DNA of 12,895 nt from DATMQA01 sp035566895 (GCA_035566895.1 DATMQA010000106.1:1-12895); one strand, 5' to 3'; numbered from the stretch's first letter, positions 1-6,775 are shown. Notes: generated by a model from the letters alone, not told the origin. Translations and numbers: made by a program.

Positions 1-114
1 CGGCACTTGCAGCCCAGTGGCAAGTTTGTCAGCTGTTGCGGCGAGCGTTGATGCCGCCGACAGCAGAATGGTCATTCGGCAGAAGTGCGAAATGGTCTGA
101 GTGAGCTTTCGCAC
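1..114 (-). CDS. N-terminus of an exported protein (partial, runs off left edge)
   Basis: An open frame of 38 codons runs from a GTG at 114 to the window edge without a stop. The translation begins VRKLTQTISHFCRM and continues TILLSAASTLAATADK. A basic start, a short hydrophobic stretch and small residues (STLAATA) give a plausible Sec signal peptide. An in-frame ATG at 75 is the alternative start, but it would drop the basic N-region. The frame begins 24 bases after the stop of the 540-residue secreted protein on the same strand, so the two may be co-transcribed and both exported. No clear Shine-Dalgarno sequence is visible, which is common in this window. The mature protein lies outside the window, so its function is unknown. 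The call rests only on the open frame, the signal-like sequence and the context. Confidence 0.45.
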   Translation of the reverse strand, partial: MRKLTQTISHFCRMTILLSAASTLAATADKLATGLQVP

Positions 115-137
115 GAGGGAAACTGATGTGAATGGGT

Positions 138-1760
138 TTACCACGAGACTTTCACGTCGTGCGTGCCTTGATGTTGCACCTGCACCGCAACGCCGCCGGC
201 GGGCAGCTTGCGGACGGTGTAGCCGTCGGGTTTGAGAATGTCCAGGCAATGGAGGTCGTTCACGCCGGCTTTGATGCGGGCCGGTGCGCTATTGAGCCGC
301 AGGACTTCGGTGGCGTCGGAGTCAAACGTCTCGTAAGCGATAGACTTGTTCTCGTATTTCACTTTCTTGACCACGGAAGACGAGCGCAATAGATGATTTT
401 GGCCCAGCGGCGCGAATTCAGGAATGGCGCCCATCGCCCAGAGATAATGGCGGATATGATCGCCGTAACCGTCGTCAAACCAGTACGAGTCTGCGTAGTC
501 CAGACCGCAGCAAGCGATTTTGCCTTCGTCGTCGGTGAAATACGTCGAGTAATTGAGAGAACGGAAAGCATCCTCGCGCGCCTGGGCGTCGCCGGTTTTT
601 TCGTAATACATGGCGTTGATGGCGGCCCAGCGCGAAGTGTCGCTGGCCAGGCCCGCGCGTGAGCAGCAGCCGCTGTAATCGGGAGGACGGCCCTGTTCGT
701 CAATTGCCCACGCACCGAAATAAGGGCCGCGGCCAAGCGTTTGGCGCACCCAATCAATCAGGTGGCCGACATCGCCCGTCCAGTGGGCATCCACCGCGTT
801 CGGATTCGGCGACGCGAGGATATAATATGCGGTCATCGTGGGGCAGGCTTGATTGACGTTGGTCGTGTCCTTGACGACATCCTCGAAATAGCCGCTCCAA
901 CGATTGTTGTGCATCGGATATTTCAGAACCCAATCCCAGGCGATCTTGCGCGCCTGGGCGTATGTTTCCACCTGCCCCTGGTGCAAGCGGATGAGTTCGG
1001 AAAAAAGGCGCACCGGCGCAACAATCATGCCGCCGTACTCCTCGCCGTTGATCACCAGGCCATCCCGGGCATTCAAACGGAACGGCCAGGGCGTGTGCGT
1101 CTCGTCACCGGAGCGAATGTGCGAGGCCAAAGCATCCGCGCAATTGACGGCGGCCGTCAGATATTTTTGCTTGCCGGTGAATTCGTAAAAGAGGCAGTAG
1201 CCGATGCCCAATTCACCAACTTTGTCCGTTTCGATGCCGCCGTAAAAATCGCGCGGCTTTCCGCGGATGCTGCGCCCGTATTCGGGATTGTTCTTGTCGT
1301 TGGTGGCGAAGGGCACGGCAGGCCAATTCCAATCGGCGGGAGTCGTTCCATGCGCCAGTTGATGTTCGAGCATCGAGCGGACGACCCCAATGGCTTCTTC
1401 ATCGCCCGAATACGGATACCAGGCAAGGAGCGAGTCAACGAATTGGCCGAAAGTGCTGGCGGGATTTCCCTGCCAGTTGACGCCCTGGAGCGTTTTGGCA
1501 TCGAATACGGCGTTGATGAGGTAAATCTTCAGCCCGGTTTTTGGATCATTGGGCACTTTGTGCTCGAGAAAGTCCCAGGCCAGATGCAGGACTTTGTCAT
1601 AGCCGAGATTTTGTTCCGGGTGATACCAGGCCAGCAGCTTGTTTTGTGAATCCAAAGCCACTTCGTGCCAGGGGAGTTCGGAGTTGACGTAATTACCGGC
1701 GGCGCGCGCGCAAACGGGAAGAGAGATACATAAACCGGCGGTCAGGAGCAAAGGGCGCAT
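138..1760 (-). CDS. Secreted alpha/alpha-barrel protein, glycoside-hydrolase-like
   Basis: This is a 540-residue protein with an ATG start and a Sec signal peptide (MRPLLLTAGLCISLPVCARA, cleavage likely near residue 20-22). Residues about 45-445 are a run of helical segments with many Trp, Tyr, Gly and Asp residues, typical of six-hairpin (alpha/alpha)6 toroids found in glycoside hydrolases, polysaccharide lyases and epimerases. Residues about 450-540 look like a small beta-sandwich (alternating hydrophobic strands, ending in VAVQVQH and HDVKVSW). Two vicinal Cys pairs stand out, CC at 365-366 (YSGCCSRAG) and CC at 417-418 (KIACCGLDYADSYW). Candidate acidic residues are in DWNWP (143-147), YGGIETDK (173-180) and YWFDDGYGDH (426-435). 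No catalytic motif of a named family could be assigned. It probably acts on a carbohydrate outside the cytoplasm. The fold is inferred from composition, and the substrate is unknown. Confidence 0.8.
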   Translation of the reverse strand: MRPLLLTAGLCISLPVCARAAGNYVNSELPWHEVALDSQNKLLAWYHPEQNLGYDKVLHLAWDFLEHKVPNDPKTGLKIYLINAVFDAKTLQGVNWQGNPASTFGQFVDSLLAWYPYSGDEEAIGVVRSMLEHQLAHGTTPADWNWPAVPFATNDKNNPEYGRSIRGKPRDFYGGIETDKVGELGIGYCLFYEFTGKQKYLTAAVNCADALASHIRSGDETHTPWPFRLNARDGLVINGEEYGGMIVAPVRLFSELIRLHQGQVETYAQARKIAWDWVLKYPMHNNRWSGYFEDVVKDTTNVNQACPTMTAYYILASPNPNAVDAHWTGDVGHLIDWVRQTLGRGPYFGAWAIDEQGRPPDYSGCCSRAGLASDTSRWAAINAMYYEKTGDAQAREDAFRSLNYSTYFTDDEGKIACCGLDYADSYWFDDGYGDHIRHYLWAMGAIPEFAPLGQNHLLRSSSVVKKVKYENKSIAYETFDSDATEVLRLNSAPARIKAGVNDLHCLDILKPDGYTVRKLPAGGVAVQVQHQGTHDVKVSW

Positions 1761-1860
1761 GATGTTGCCGATTGTAATTTGCGAGCTGCGCGCGTTGACA
1801 GCAAAATTTGATGCACGATCGGAAGCTAAGGGCTAAAGGCGGAAGTGTTGACTTGTGTGC

Positions 1861-2028
1861 CATTTTGATGCACGTTTTGGCGAACTTCTGCAGCCAGGCC
1901 GGGTCGGCGTTCTGTCCTTCAACATCCGTGCGGTTGTACGGCGGAAGGCTGAGGTAACCCAGCATGTGATCGAACGACCGGTTCTCCATGAGAACGATCA
2001 CAACCGTTATGAGGGCGGAAGTTGGATT
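1861..2028 (-). pseudogene. N-terminal fragment of a phosphoesterase / phospholipase C-type enzyme
   Basis: In the same frame as the HAD fragment just upstream, the translation turns abruptly into LITVVIVLMENRSFDHMLGY, followed by LSLPPYNRTDVEGQNADPAWLQKFA. The ENRSFDHMLG block is the N-terminal metal-binding signature of the phosphoesterase family that holds bacterial phospholipase C and acid phosphatase AcpA (Pfam phosphoesterase, PF04185). Only about 50 residues remain of an enzyme that normally has 400-700. The following 50 or so residues before the stop at 1693 (rich in Arg, Ser and Cys, overlapping the next gene) have no family character. The signal or start region expected before the motif is also missing, having been replaced by HAD sequence. 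The fragment cannot be active alone. Confidence 0.55.
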
Positions 2029-2029
2029 G

Positions 2030-2508
2030 AGCGGTGGCTCGGAGACGCAGTCCTGTCTGTGGCGGAAATCGAGCAGGGCAGGGTCGGTGGGGTTTTGCCG
2101 GCGGACAATGAGCACCGGAGTGATGCCGGCAGCCCGCGCGCCTTGCACGTCGTCCTGGGTGTCACCGACGTAGATGACTTGCCCGGGAGCCAGGCCCGTT
2201 TGCTGCAGCCCCAGACCAAAGATTGCCGGGTCGGGTTTTTTGCAGCCAACCGCCCCGGAGATGATGATGATATGGAAAAAGCCATCGAGTTTGTGCTCGC
2301 GCAACAACCGGTGGACGTAAGGCGGGTGATCGTAATTGGAAATGAGGGCGAGGGTTTTCGTTTGGCGCAGGCGGCTCAGGGTTTCGGGCGTCTGCGGATC
2401 CAGTTGCACGTGCCGCTGCCAGGCATCCGCCAAGCCATCGGCCAGTGCGGAAACCTGACCGAGCGGCATCTGCACGCCAAGACCATCCGCGACGCTCCGG
2501 ATGCGGCT
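2030..2508 (-). pseudogene. HAD-superfamily hydrolase, C-terminal two thirds only
   Basis: The translation holds HAD motif II (TLALISNYD), motif III with its lysine (GAVGCKKPDPAIF) and motif IV (IYVGDTQDDVQGARAAGI), the order and spacing of a phosphoglycolate-phosphatase-like (subfamily IA) hydrolase. Motif I, the DxD that supplies the phosphorylated nucleophile, is absent. Where it should be, about 80-100 residues upstream, the sequence is instead the end of an unrelated secreted protein. An in-frame TAG at 2544-2542 cuts it off from anything upstream. A GTG at 2475 could start a 260-residue product reading from here into the phosphoesterase fragment, but this product would lack the nucleophile and be inactive as a phosphatase. 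The best reading is a 5'-truncated gene. Confidence 0.6.
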
Positions 2509-2512
2509 TTGC

Positions 2513-2700
2513 GGGCGCGGTAGAAAGTCACGGCAGAGCCACTACTGGAGGAATCAGTGAAGGTGGCGGTGCCGAAGACATTGGTGACGACAACAAAGGG
2601 TTTGCCAGATAAAGTCCTTGCCAGCCTTTTCAATAAGGTAGCGGAAGCCGGCCTGGCCGGTTACTGCCCAGACGATCGTGTCGGGTGGCTGGCGTTCGAC
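2513..2700 (-). pseudogene. C-terminal domain remnant of a large secreted protein, frameshifted
   Basis: One minus frame reads AVTGQAGFRYLIEKAGKDF then IWQTL. The next frame continues VVVTNVFGTATFTD and SSSSGSAVTFYRAR. Together they give the pattern GQAG..Y.IE....W..L...TN..GT..FTD....FYR, which I recognise as the short C-terminal beta domain that ends many large exported proteins of Verrucomicrobiota. The switch of frame lies near 2595-2605, around the run encoding TLCC / PFVV. The fragment ends at FYRAR, exactly where such proteins normally terminate, and HAD sequence begins at once. With no start, a frameshift and missing upstream domains, it is a relic. Confidence 0.5.
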
Positions 2701-2850
2701 AAATTTGACAATTCCGACGGTGAACTGCGGCAGGCCCGCCTGCAGACTAAAACTGCGCAACCCGGTAAGGCATTGAGCCGGCTGCGTCCCCCCGCCGACG
2801 GTTATCGAAAGCAGATCGGACTTGCCAAACCTGCCGCGGAGCGCCCGAGC
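2701..2850. other. Unassigned stretch inside the fragment mosaic
   Basis: About 150 bases lie between the radical-SAM fragment and the secreted-protein relic. The minus frame stays open through it (GRFGKSDLLSITVGGGTQP, then PAQCLTGLRSFSLQAGLPQF), which may be a further gene fragment or an upstream part of the secreted protein. I do not recognise a family in it on either strand. Confidence 0.3.
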
Positions 2851-3072
2851 CTCTTCGGGCAGTTGTTCGTCCTGCCGCAGGTCGGCGATCTCGCGATATT
2901 CGACCTCGAAAGTGTCGGGGGTGAGGCCGGCGAGGGTGAGCAGGCCGAGGCTGGGCAGGGAGGCGATGATTTTGTTGTGTTCGACGAAACCGGGCAGGGT
3001 GAGGCCGAGCTTGGTGAGTTCGGGGTTGTGGGCCCGGACGCCGCTCATCGCGATGACGCCGATCCTTTTCAT
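2851..3072 (-). pseudogene. N-terminal fragment of a radical-SAM / B12-binding-type protein
   Basis: From the ATG at 3072 the translation begins MKRIGVIAMSGVRAHNPELT and continues KLGLTLPGFVEHNKIIASLP, then SLGLLTLAGLTP and FEVEYREIADL. I recognise this opening from bacterial radical-SAM proteins with an N-terminal cobalamin-binding-like domain (start pattern I.L...G.......LP..GLL.LAG.TP....V...DE). About 74 residues match, then the similarity I can see stops at about DEQLPEE. The downstream CxxxCxxC iron-sulphur motif of the radical-SAM core is not present in any frame I read here. The same open frame continues to a stop at 2554 through sequence I cannot assign and then the secreted-protein relic. 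A product of up to 172 residues could be made, but it would lack the catalytic core. The start lies next to the tandem 10-base repeat at 3081-3110. Confidence 0.5.
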
Positions 3073-3080
3073 AGGGTTAA

Positions 3081-3110
3081 CCACGAATGGACACGAATGG
3101 ACACAAATGG
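3081..3110 (+). repeat. Tandem 10-base dispersed repeat of the NHEWTRMDTNG type
   Basis: Three consecutive 10-base units stand here: CCACGAATGG, ACACGAATGG and ACACAAATGG. Preceded by GTTAA, they translate on the plus strand as VNHEWTRMDTNG, a peptide string that turns up in many spurious gene calls from Verrucomicrobiota, Planctomycetes and some other phyla because the DNA is an abundant intergenic repeat. Here it sits between the small membrane protein gene and the radical-SAM fragment. No protein role is implied. Confidence 0.7.
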
Positions 3111-3120
3111 GAAGATGCGT

Positions 3121-3518
3121 TCATCTCATTATCCCAAGGACTCTTAGGAATCCGCCGAGCAAGAGGCTAAGGACAGGGACGGTGGAGAGGGGCAGGGCGC
3201 GGGGAAAATGAGCTATTACCAGGCAACAGATGGGCATCGAAACAGCGCCGGCGATGAAAGCCCAGGACGCCATCTCGAATCGAGGTCCGGCCCCACCCAG
3301 GGCGTGAACCGTCAGAAAGAAGCACAGGTTGACGACGCCCAACCCGAAGAAGGAGATGTGCCCGAGGCGATAGAGACGGTGTTTAAAACTGGCGTAGCCG
3401 CCGAGCCAGTCCTCCCGATGGAAAAACAGGCCGAGCAGCATCCCCGAGAGGAAGCCGAGCGAAATCCAAACCCAGGCGAGAACCAGGTTTTATTTGTGGC
3501 GATTGCATTTCGACGCAC
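3121..3518 (-). CDS. Small four-helix membrane protein, probable frameshift near start
   Basis: The frame ending at the TGA at 3121 encodes four hydrophobic segments: NLVLAWVWISLGFLSGMLLG, the block HISFFGLGVVNLCFFLTVHA, the block SWAFIAGAVSMPICCLVIAH, and PLSTVPVLSLLLGGFLRVLG. The loop between helices 1 and 2 has the distinctive FFHREDWLGGYASFKHRLYRL. That loop resembles small uncharacterised membrane proteins I associate with Verrucomicrobiota. This frame is closed by a TAA at 3490-3492. A neighbouring frame supplies a start, GTG at 3518, giving MRRNAIATNK just before it. One extra A in the AAAA run (3488-3491) would join the two into MRRNAIATNKNLVLAWVW, so either a real one-base deletion or a sequencing error sits there. 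Without it, translation would need the internal ATG at 3441, which lies inside helix 1. Function unknown. Confidence 0.55.
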
Positions 3519-3620
3519 CGTTCGCGCGCACTGAGCCTACAACACTCGCCGCCGGGAGAAGTTAATTGATAAAATTGAGAATAGTATTGATAGAAACGAT
3601 GAAGATGAGTCGCTGCGGGC

Positions 3621-3965
3621 CTACTCAGGCTCAGTTTCCTCCGGCGGTGGTTCTTCGAGACGGGATTCGATTATGCGGCGCACGTCGCGGCGTCCGTCCA
3701 GCACCCTTTCAATAGAAACCTCGGCCCCACAAGATTCATAGAAGATCAGATAACTGCTCCGGGTGATGACCCAAAAGTGCAAGTCCGTGTGCCGGGTAGC
3801 CCAGCCGGGGTGCGGACCCAGTGCCGGATGTTTGCCAAGCTGGTCCAAAGCCATCCCGGCGCTCTTCCGGAAACGCTCAGCCGCATCTACGCCACGGTGA
3901 ACCGCCAAGTAGGCATAAATCTGCACCAGGTCAGCCTCCGCCCGGCCGCTGATGCTCACGTTCAT
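3621..3965 (-). CDS. ParE/RelE-family toxin
   Basis: This is a 114-residue protein whose first 98 residues follow the ParE/RelE toxin pattern. A beta strand (MNVSISGRAEADL) leads into a helical hairpin (VQIYAYLAVHRGVDAAERFRKSAG...LDQLGKHPALG), then the strands FWVITRSSYLIFYE and VSIERVLDGRRDVRRII. The R(S/D)..LIFY and V..VLDGRRD elements are typical of ParE toxins. These toxins usually act on DNA gyrase, and RelE relatives cleave mRNA on the ribosome. ParE is the better match because of the long helical hairpin and the C-terminal R-D-R block. The ATG overlaps the stop of the antitoxin by four bases, a standard coupled toxin-antitoxin layout. The C-terminus carries an unusual acidic and proline-rich tail (ESRLEEPPPEETEPE) beyond the normal length of about 95-100 residues. 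Confidence 0.85.
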   Translation of the reverse strand: MNVSISGRAEADLVQIYAYLAVHRGVDAAERFRKSAGMALDQLGKHPALGPHPGWATRHTDLHFWVITRSSYLIFYESCGAEVSIERVLDGRRDVRRIIESRLEEPPPEETEPE

Positions 3966-4216
3966 CGACGAGCTTTGGCTCGGGCTCGACCGCGCCGCCA
4001 GATTTCGTCCAGAACCTTTCGCGTTAATGGTCGGTGGGGACTATCCTTTCCAGCCTGGATTAAGGCGTCAAATTCGTCAGCATGGTCCGGCAAGGAGTAG
4101 GCCTGCAAGATGACTAGCTTCCCGCCTCGAGGAATCACCGTAGGCCGGCCAGCGAGAGCTTGGTCGGCAAGTTTGCCGAGGGAGCTCTTGGCTTTGCTCA
4201 CGCTGCAAGTATACAT
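3962..4216 (-). CDS. Phd/YefM-like antitoxin
   Basis: This is an 84-residue protein starting at an ATG. Residues 5-35 (CSVSKAKSSLGKLADQALAG, RPTVIPRGGKLV) match the Phd/YefM N-terminal fold: V-s-xAK..L..L...A..G.p.vi.r.Gk.v. This part normally dimerises and binds the operator. The rest (DEFDALIQAGKDSPHRPLTR, KVLDEIWRRGRARAKARR) is the flexible, charged region that wraps the toxin. It lies directly upstream of the ParE-like toxin with an ATGA overlap. Such pairs are autoregulated by the antitoxin and the complex. The promoter would lie in the 70 bases between this gene and the hexosaminidase stop (4217-4286), but no convincing boxes were seen. The strongly basic C-terminus (RRGRARAKARR) faces the acidic tail of the toxin, so the two tails may interact, which is inference. 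Confidence 0.8.
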   Translation of the reverse strand: MYTCSVSKAKSSLGKLADQALAGRPTVIPRGGKLVILQAYSLPDHADEFDALIQAGKDSPHRPLTRKVLDEIWRRGRARAKARR

Positions 4217-4286
4217 TGACCAATTTTAGTCTGGTTTTGGACCTGCTGCAAGGTTAATGCCGCGATAGCGTCCCGAGGAATGGCCT

Positions 4287-6227
4287 CTATTCTGCCGCGT
4301 AGGTTTTGGTCTGGGCGACGCGCGCGAGGTCGGGCGGGAAATGGAGGAGGCCGCGGCGGTAGTCGTCGAGGCGCCATTGCAGGAAAGCGGCGCATTTGGC
4401 GGCCGTGCCTTTGTTCCGCAGGGGCCAATACATGTCGAAGTCGCGGATGAGTTCGCGGAGGTCGCGGATGCCGGCTTTGGCGAGCGACTTGGCGCGCGCG
4501 CGTTTTCCGGCGGCGATGGCCTGTTGCCAGAGCATGATGTGGCAAGATTGGGCGGCCATGAGCGCAGCCATCTCGAGTTCGACCGCCAGGATGTCGCCGG
4601 AATTCGTGGTGGGCCGCACGCGGTAAAGGATGGCGCGCTGGTCTTCGACGGATTGGAGGGTTGCGAGGATGTTTTTCTCCGGAATGCGCGCGTAGTATTT
4701 GAGGCCGTCGCGGCAAGGGATTTCGCGGGTATGGGGCAGGGGCGCGGCGATGACGGCGCCTAAGGGTGAGACGTTAGGGGTCTGGTAATTGAATTTGCGG
4801 TGGGCGAATCCAAGGGCGAGGGCGGCTTTGGCGAGGCGCTGGCTCGGGTCGTGAAAGACATCACGGCTGAGGACGGGGACGAGTAGTTTTTCGTCAAAGG
4901 ATTTGGCGCACCAACTCAGAGCGGCGCCGGCGAGGTAAGGCAGGTAACTCACCGCGAGTGGTTGTGGATGGCCGCCGTCGCCCCAGTCAGTGTTGAGATA
5001 GCCCGCGGCGCCGTGTTTACGCCCGGATTCAGCCGCGAGACGCAAGTTGGCCAAGGCGGTGTCGTGTCGGCCAATGAGCGACATCCAGGTGGAAGTGCCG
5101 GGGCAGATGTAAAAAGGAATTTTAGATTTGGCAAAAAGCCCGGTCTCGCGCTCGAACGGATGATTGGCCTCATAACCCCAGTTCAAGGCGATGACATTTT
5201 TGGGCAAGTCGGGAAGCAACTCCGGGTGATGCAGGATAATGTCGCCCCAGAACATCATCTGGCGGCCGAGGGCGGAGACTTCCTTGTCGATTTGTTTCAG
5301 GAAATCGAGATAGACGCGGCCTTTGCCTTTTATTTCACATAGGGTCTTGTTCTGGCCGCGGCCAAGGTCCCAGGTCTCGTCGCAGCCGACGTTGAATCGG
5401 GTGCTGGTGAAATGCGGCAGCAGTTCATCATAAAGCTCGCGCAGGAAGGGCAGGGTTCCGGGGTGGTTGGGAGCCAAGGTGGTTGGGTAACGCAAATAGG
5501 TATGGTCCGCGCCCTCGTAGGGTTCGGGGACTTCGGCCAGTTTTTTGAGCGGTGGATATTCCAGCCAATAGCGGAGGTGGCCGAAAGAGTTTTGGTTGGG
5601 TACGAGGTCGATGCCGAGTTGGCGGCAGCGAGCGTCGAGCTGTGAAATTTCTTTTCCGGTAATAGCGCCCCACTCGCGCCAGACGGGTTTGTAGTTGCGA
5701 TAGGCGAAGGTATGCTCGGTGTAGAGCTGGAACTCGTTGATTTTGAAATCGGCGAGGTGCTCGACGAGGTCCAACAGGGTCTGCAGGTTTGGCACCCGGC
5801 CGCGGGAAATGTCGAGCATGACACCACGGCGGGAGAAATCCGGGGAATCATGAACGGTGAGGCGGGGCAGGCGTCGGCCATATTCGCGGAGGAGTTGGCG
5901 CAAGGTGGCGACGGCGGCGTGGAGGCCCCCATCGGCACCGTAAGAAATCGTTACGCCGGATGAATCAATGCGCAATGAGTAGGCCTCCGGATGAAGGGAA
6001 CCGGTCGGGGATTTTTCTGCGAGAATGGCCGGGCGCCGGCGAGGCGTTCGGCAGGTGACCAACTCGAGTTCGACGCCGAGCGAGCGAGCAGTGGATTGGA
6101 GGCGTTCGGCCAGGGGGAGCCGCAAAGTGTCTGGCAGGCTGGGAGCGAGATGGAGGCCGGCTCGTCCCGGCATTGTATAAGAGCCCGCATGGCGCCTAAG
6201 CGAGCGGGGGTAAGGGAGGAGGTTCAA
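4287..6227 (-). CDS. Family 20 glycoside hydrolase (beta-N-acetylhexosaminidase)
   Basis: This 646-residue protein has no signal peptide, so it is probably cytoplasmic and acts on imported oligosaccharides or recycled wall sugars. Residues about 1-125 form the accessory N-terminal alpha/beta domain of GH20 enzymes. The barrel starts at DFSRRGVMLDISRGRVPN (130-147) and continues through INEFQLYTEHTF (163-174) and LVPNQNSFGH (208-217). The catalytic Asp-Glu pair is D283-E284 in FNVGCDETWDLG, where the usual GGDE is GCDE. Active-site aromatics follow in MMFWGDI (324-330), ALNWGYE (347-353) and YLNTDWGDGGH (410-420). Residues about 450-646 are a helical C-terminal extension. The chosen start is a TTG at 6227 overlapping the leuD stop (TTGA); it gives the typical opening NLLPYPRSL. 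The first ATG is at residue 19 and would cut into this block. Enzymes of this family remove terminal GlcNAc or GalNAc by substrate-assisted catalysis. Confidence 0.88.
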   Translation of the reverse strand: MNLLPYPRSLRRHAGSYTMPGRAGLHLAPSLPDTLRLPLAERLQSTARSLGVELELVTCRTPRRRPAILAEKSPTGSLHPEAYSLRIDSSGVTISYGADGGLHAAVATLRQLLREYGRRLPRLTVHDSPDFSRRGVMLDISRGRVPNLQTLLDLVEHLADFKINEFQLYTEHTFAYRNYKPVWREWGAITGKEISQLDARCRQLGIDLVPNQNSFGHLRYWLEYPPLKKLAEVPEPYEGADHTYLRYPTTLAPNHPGTLPFLRELYDELLPHFTSTRFNVGCDETWDLGRGQNKTLCEIKGKGRVYLDFLKQIDKEVSALGRQMMFWGDIILHHPELLPDLPKNVIALNWGYEANHPFERETGLFAKSKIPFYICPGTSTWMSLIGRHDTALANLRLAAESGRKHGAAGYLNTDWGDGGHPQPLAVSYLPYLAGAALSWCAKSFDEKLLVPVLSRDVFHDPSQRLAKAALALGFAHRKFNYQTPNVSPLGAVIAAPLPHTREIPCRDGLKYYARIPEKNILATLQSVEDQRAILYRVRPTTNSGDILAVELEMAALMAAQSCHIMLWQQAIAAGKRARAKSLAKAGIRDLRELIRDFDMYWPLRNKGTAAKCAAFLQWRLDDYRRGLLHFPPDLARVAQTKTYAAE

Positions 6228-6775
6228 TGACTGGCAATCATGCCGGTTTTGCGCGCGAAATTGAAGAGGCCGCCGGCGTCGACGACGGGGCGAACGTCGC
6301 CGAGCGGCTTGAACTTATAGGTTTTTCGCGTGTTCTTGGCCACCACGGTGCAAGCGTCAAGGTCAACGGTGATGACGTCGCCGGTTTTGAGAACGTCGCA
6401 AAGGCGTTCGGTGGCTTCGCAGGGATAAAGCTCGCCGGTGGCGACGCAGTTTCGGAAGAAGATGCGGGCAAAGCCTTCAGCCAGGACGACCTTGCAGCCG
6501 GCGGAGCCAAGGGCGATGGGGGCGTGTTCGCGCGAGCTGCCGCAGCCGAAGTTGCGTCCGCCGACGACGATGGGGTATTGGCTGTCGAGCTGGCCGTCCC
6601 TTACGTAGCGAATCGGGTAGAGCGATTCGGGCAATCCCGCCAAGGCGTAGGAGCCAAGTTTTTCGTACTCCTCGGGAATGGTCGGCACGAGGTTAAGATA
6701 TTGCGCGGAGATGATCTGGTCGGTGTCGATATTGTCGCGCACGACGTACACTGGACCTGTAAAGACAGATTGCAT
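6224..6775 (-). CDS. leuD: 3-isopropylmalate dehydratase small subunit
   Basis: This 183-residue protein has the aconitase swivel domain. DNIDTDQIISAQYL (14-27) is the small-subunit entry motif, and VVGGRNFGCGSSREHAPIAL (70-89) carries the SREH substrate-binding loop. AEGFARIFFRNCVATGELYP (99-118) follows. With LeuC it isomerises 2-isopropylmalate to 3-isopropylmalate in leucine synthesis. Length fits the short LeuD / homoaconitase-like type. No leuC is in the window, so the large subunit must be encoded elsewhere. The start is an ATG at 6775 with no recognisable Shine-Dalgarno sequence; the upstream bases on this strand are pyrimidine-rich instead. The stop overlaps the start of the hexosaminidase by four bases, suggesting translational coupling of two unrelated functions. 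A homologous small subunit acting on related substrates cannot be excluded without leuC. Confidence 0.9.
   Translation of the reverse strand: MQSVFTGPVYVVRDNIDTDQIISAQYLNLVPTIPEEYEKLGSYALAGLPESLYPIRYVRDGQLDSQYPIVVGGRNFGCGSSREHAPIALGSAGCKVVLAEGFARIFFRNCVATGELYPCEATERLCDVLKTGDVITVDLDACTVVAKNTRKTYKFKPLGDVRPVVDAGGLFNFARKTGMIASH

Noticed and set aside
741..1649. 302-codon plus-strand open frame
   Set aside because: It is antisense to the 540-residue secreted protein, which has a signal peptide and coherent composition. The plus frame has no recognisable domain and arises from high GC codon structure.
1855..2523. 222-codon plus-strand open frame
   Set aside because: Antisense to the HAD and phosphoesterase fragments, whose motifs on the minus strand are unmistakable.
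2557..3147. 196-codon plus-strand open frame ending in the NHEWTRMDTNG string
   Set aside because: A typical spurious frame created by the dispersed repeat. The minus strand holds recognisable fragments here.
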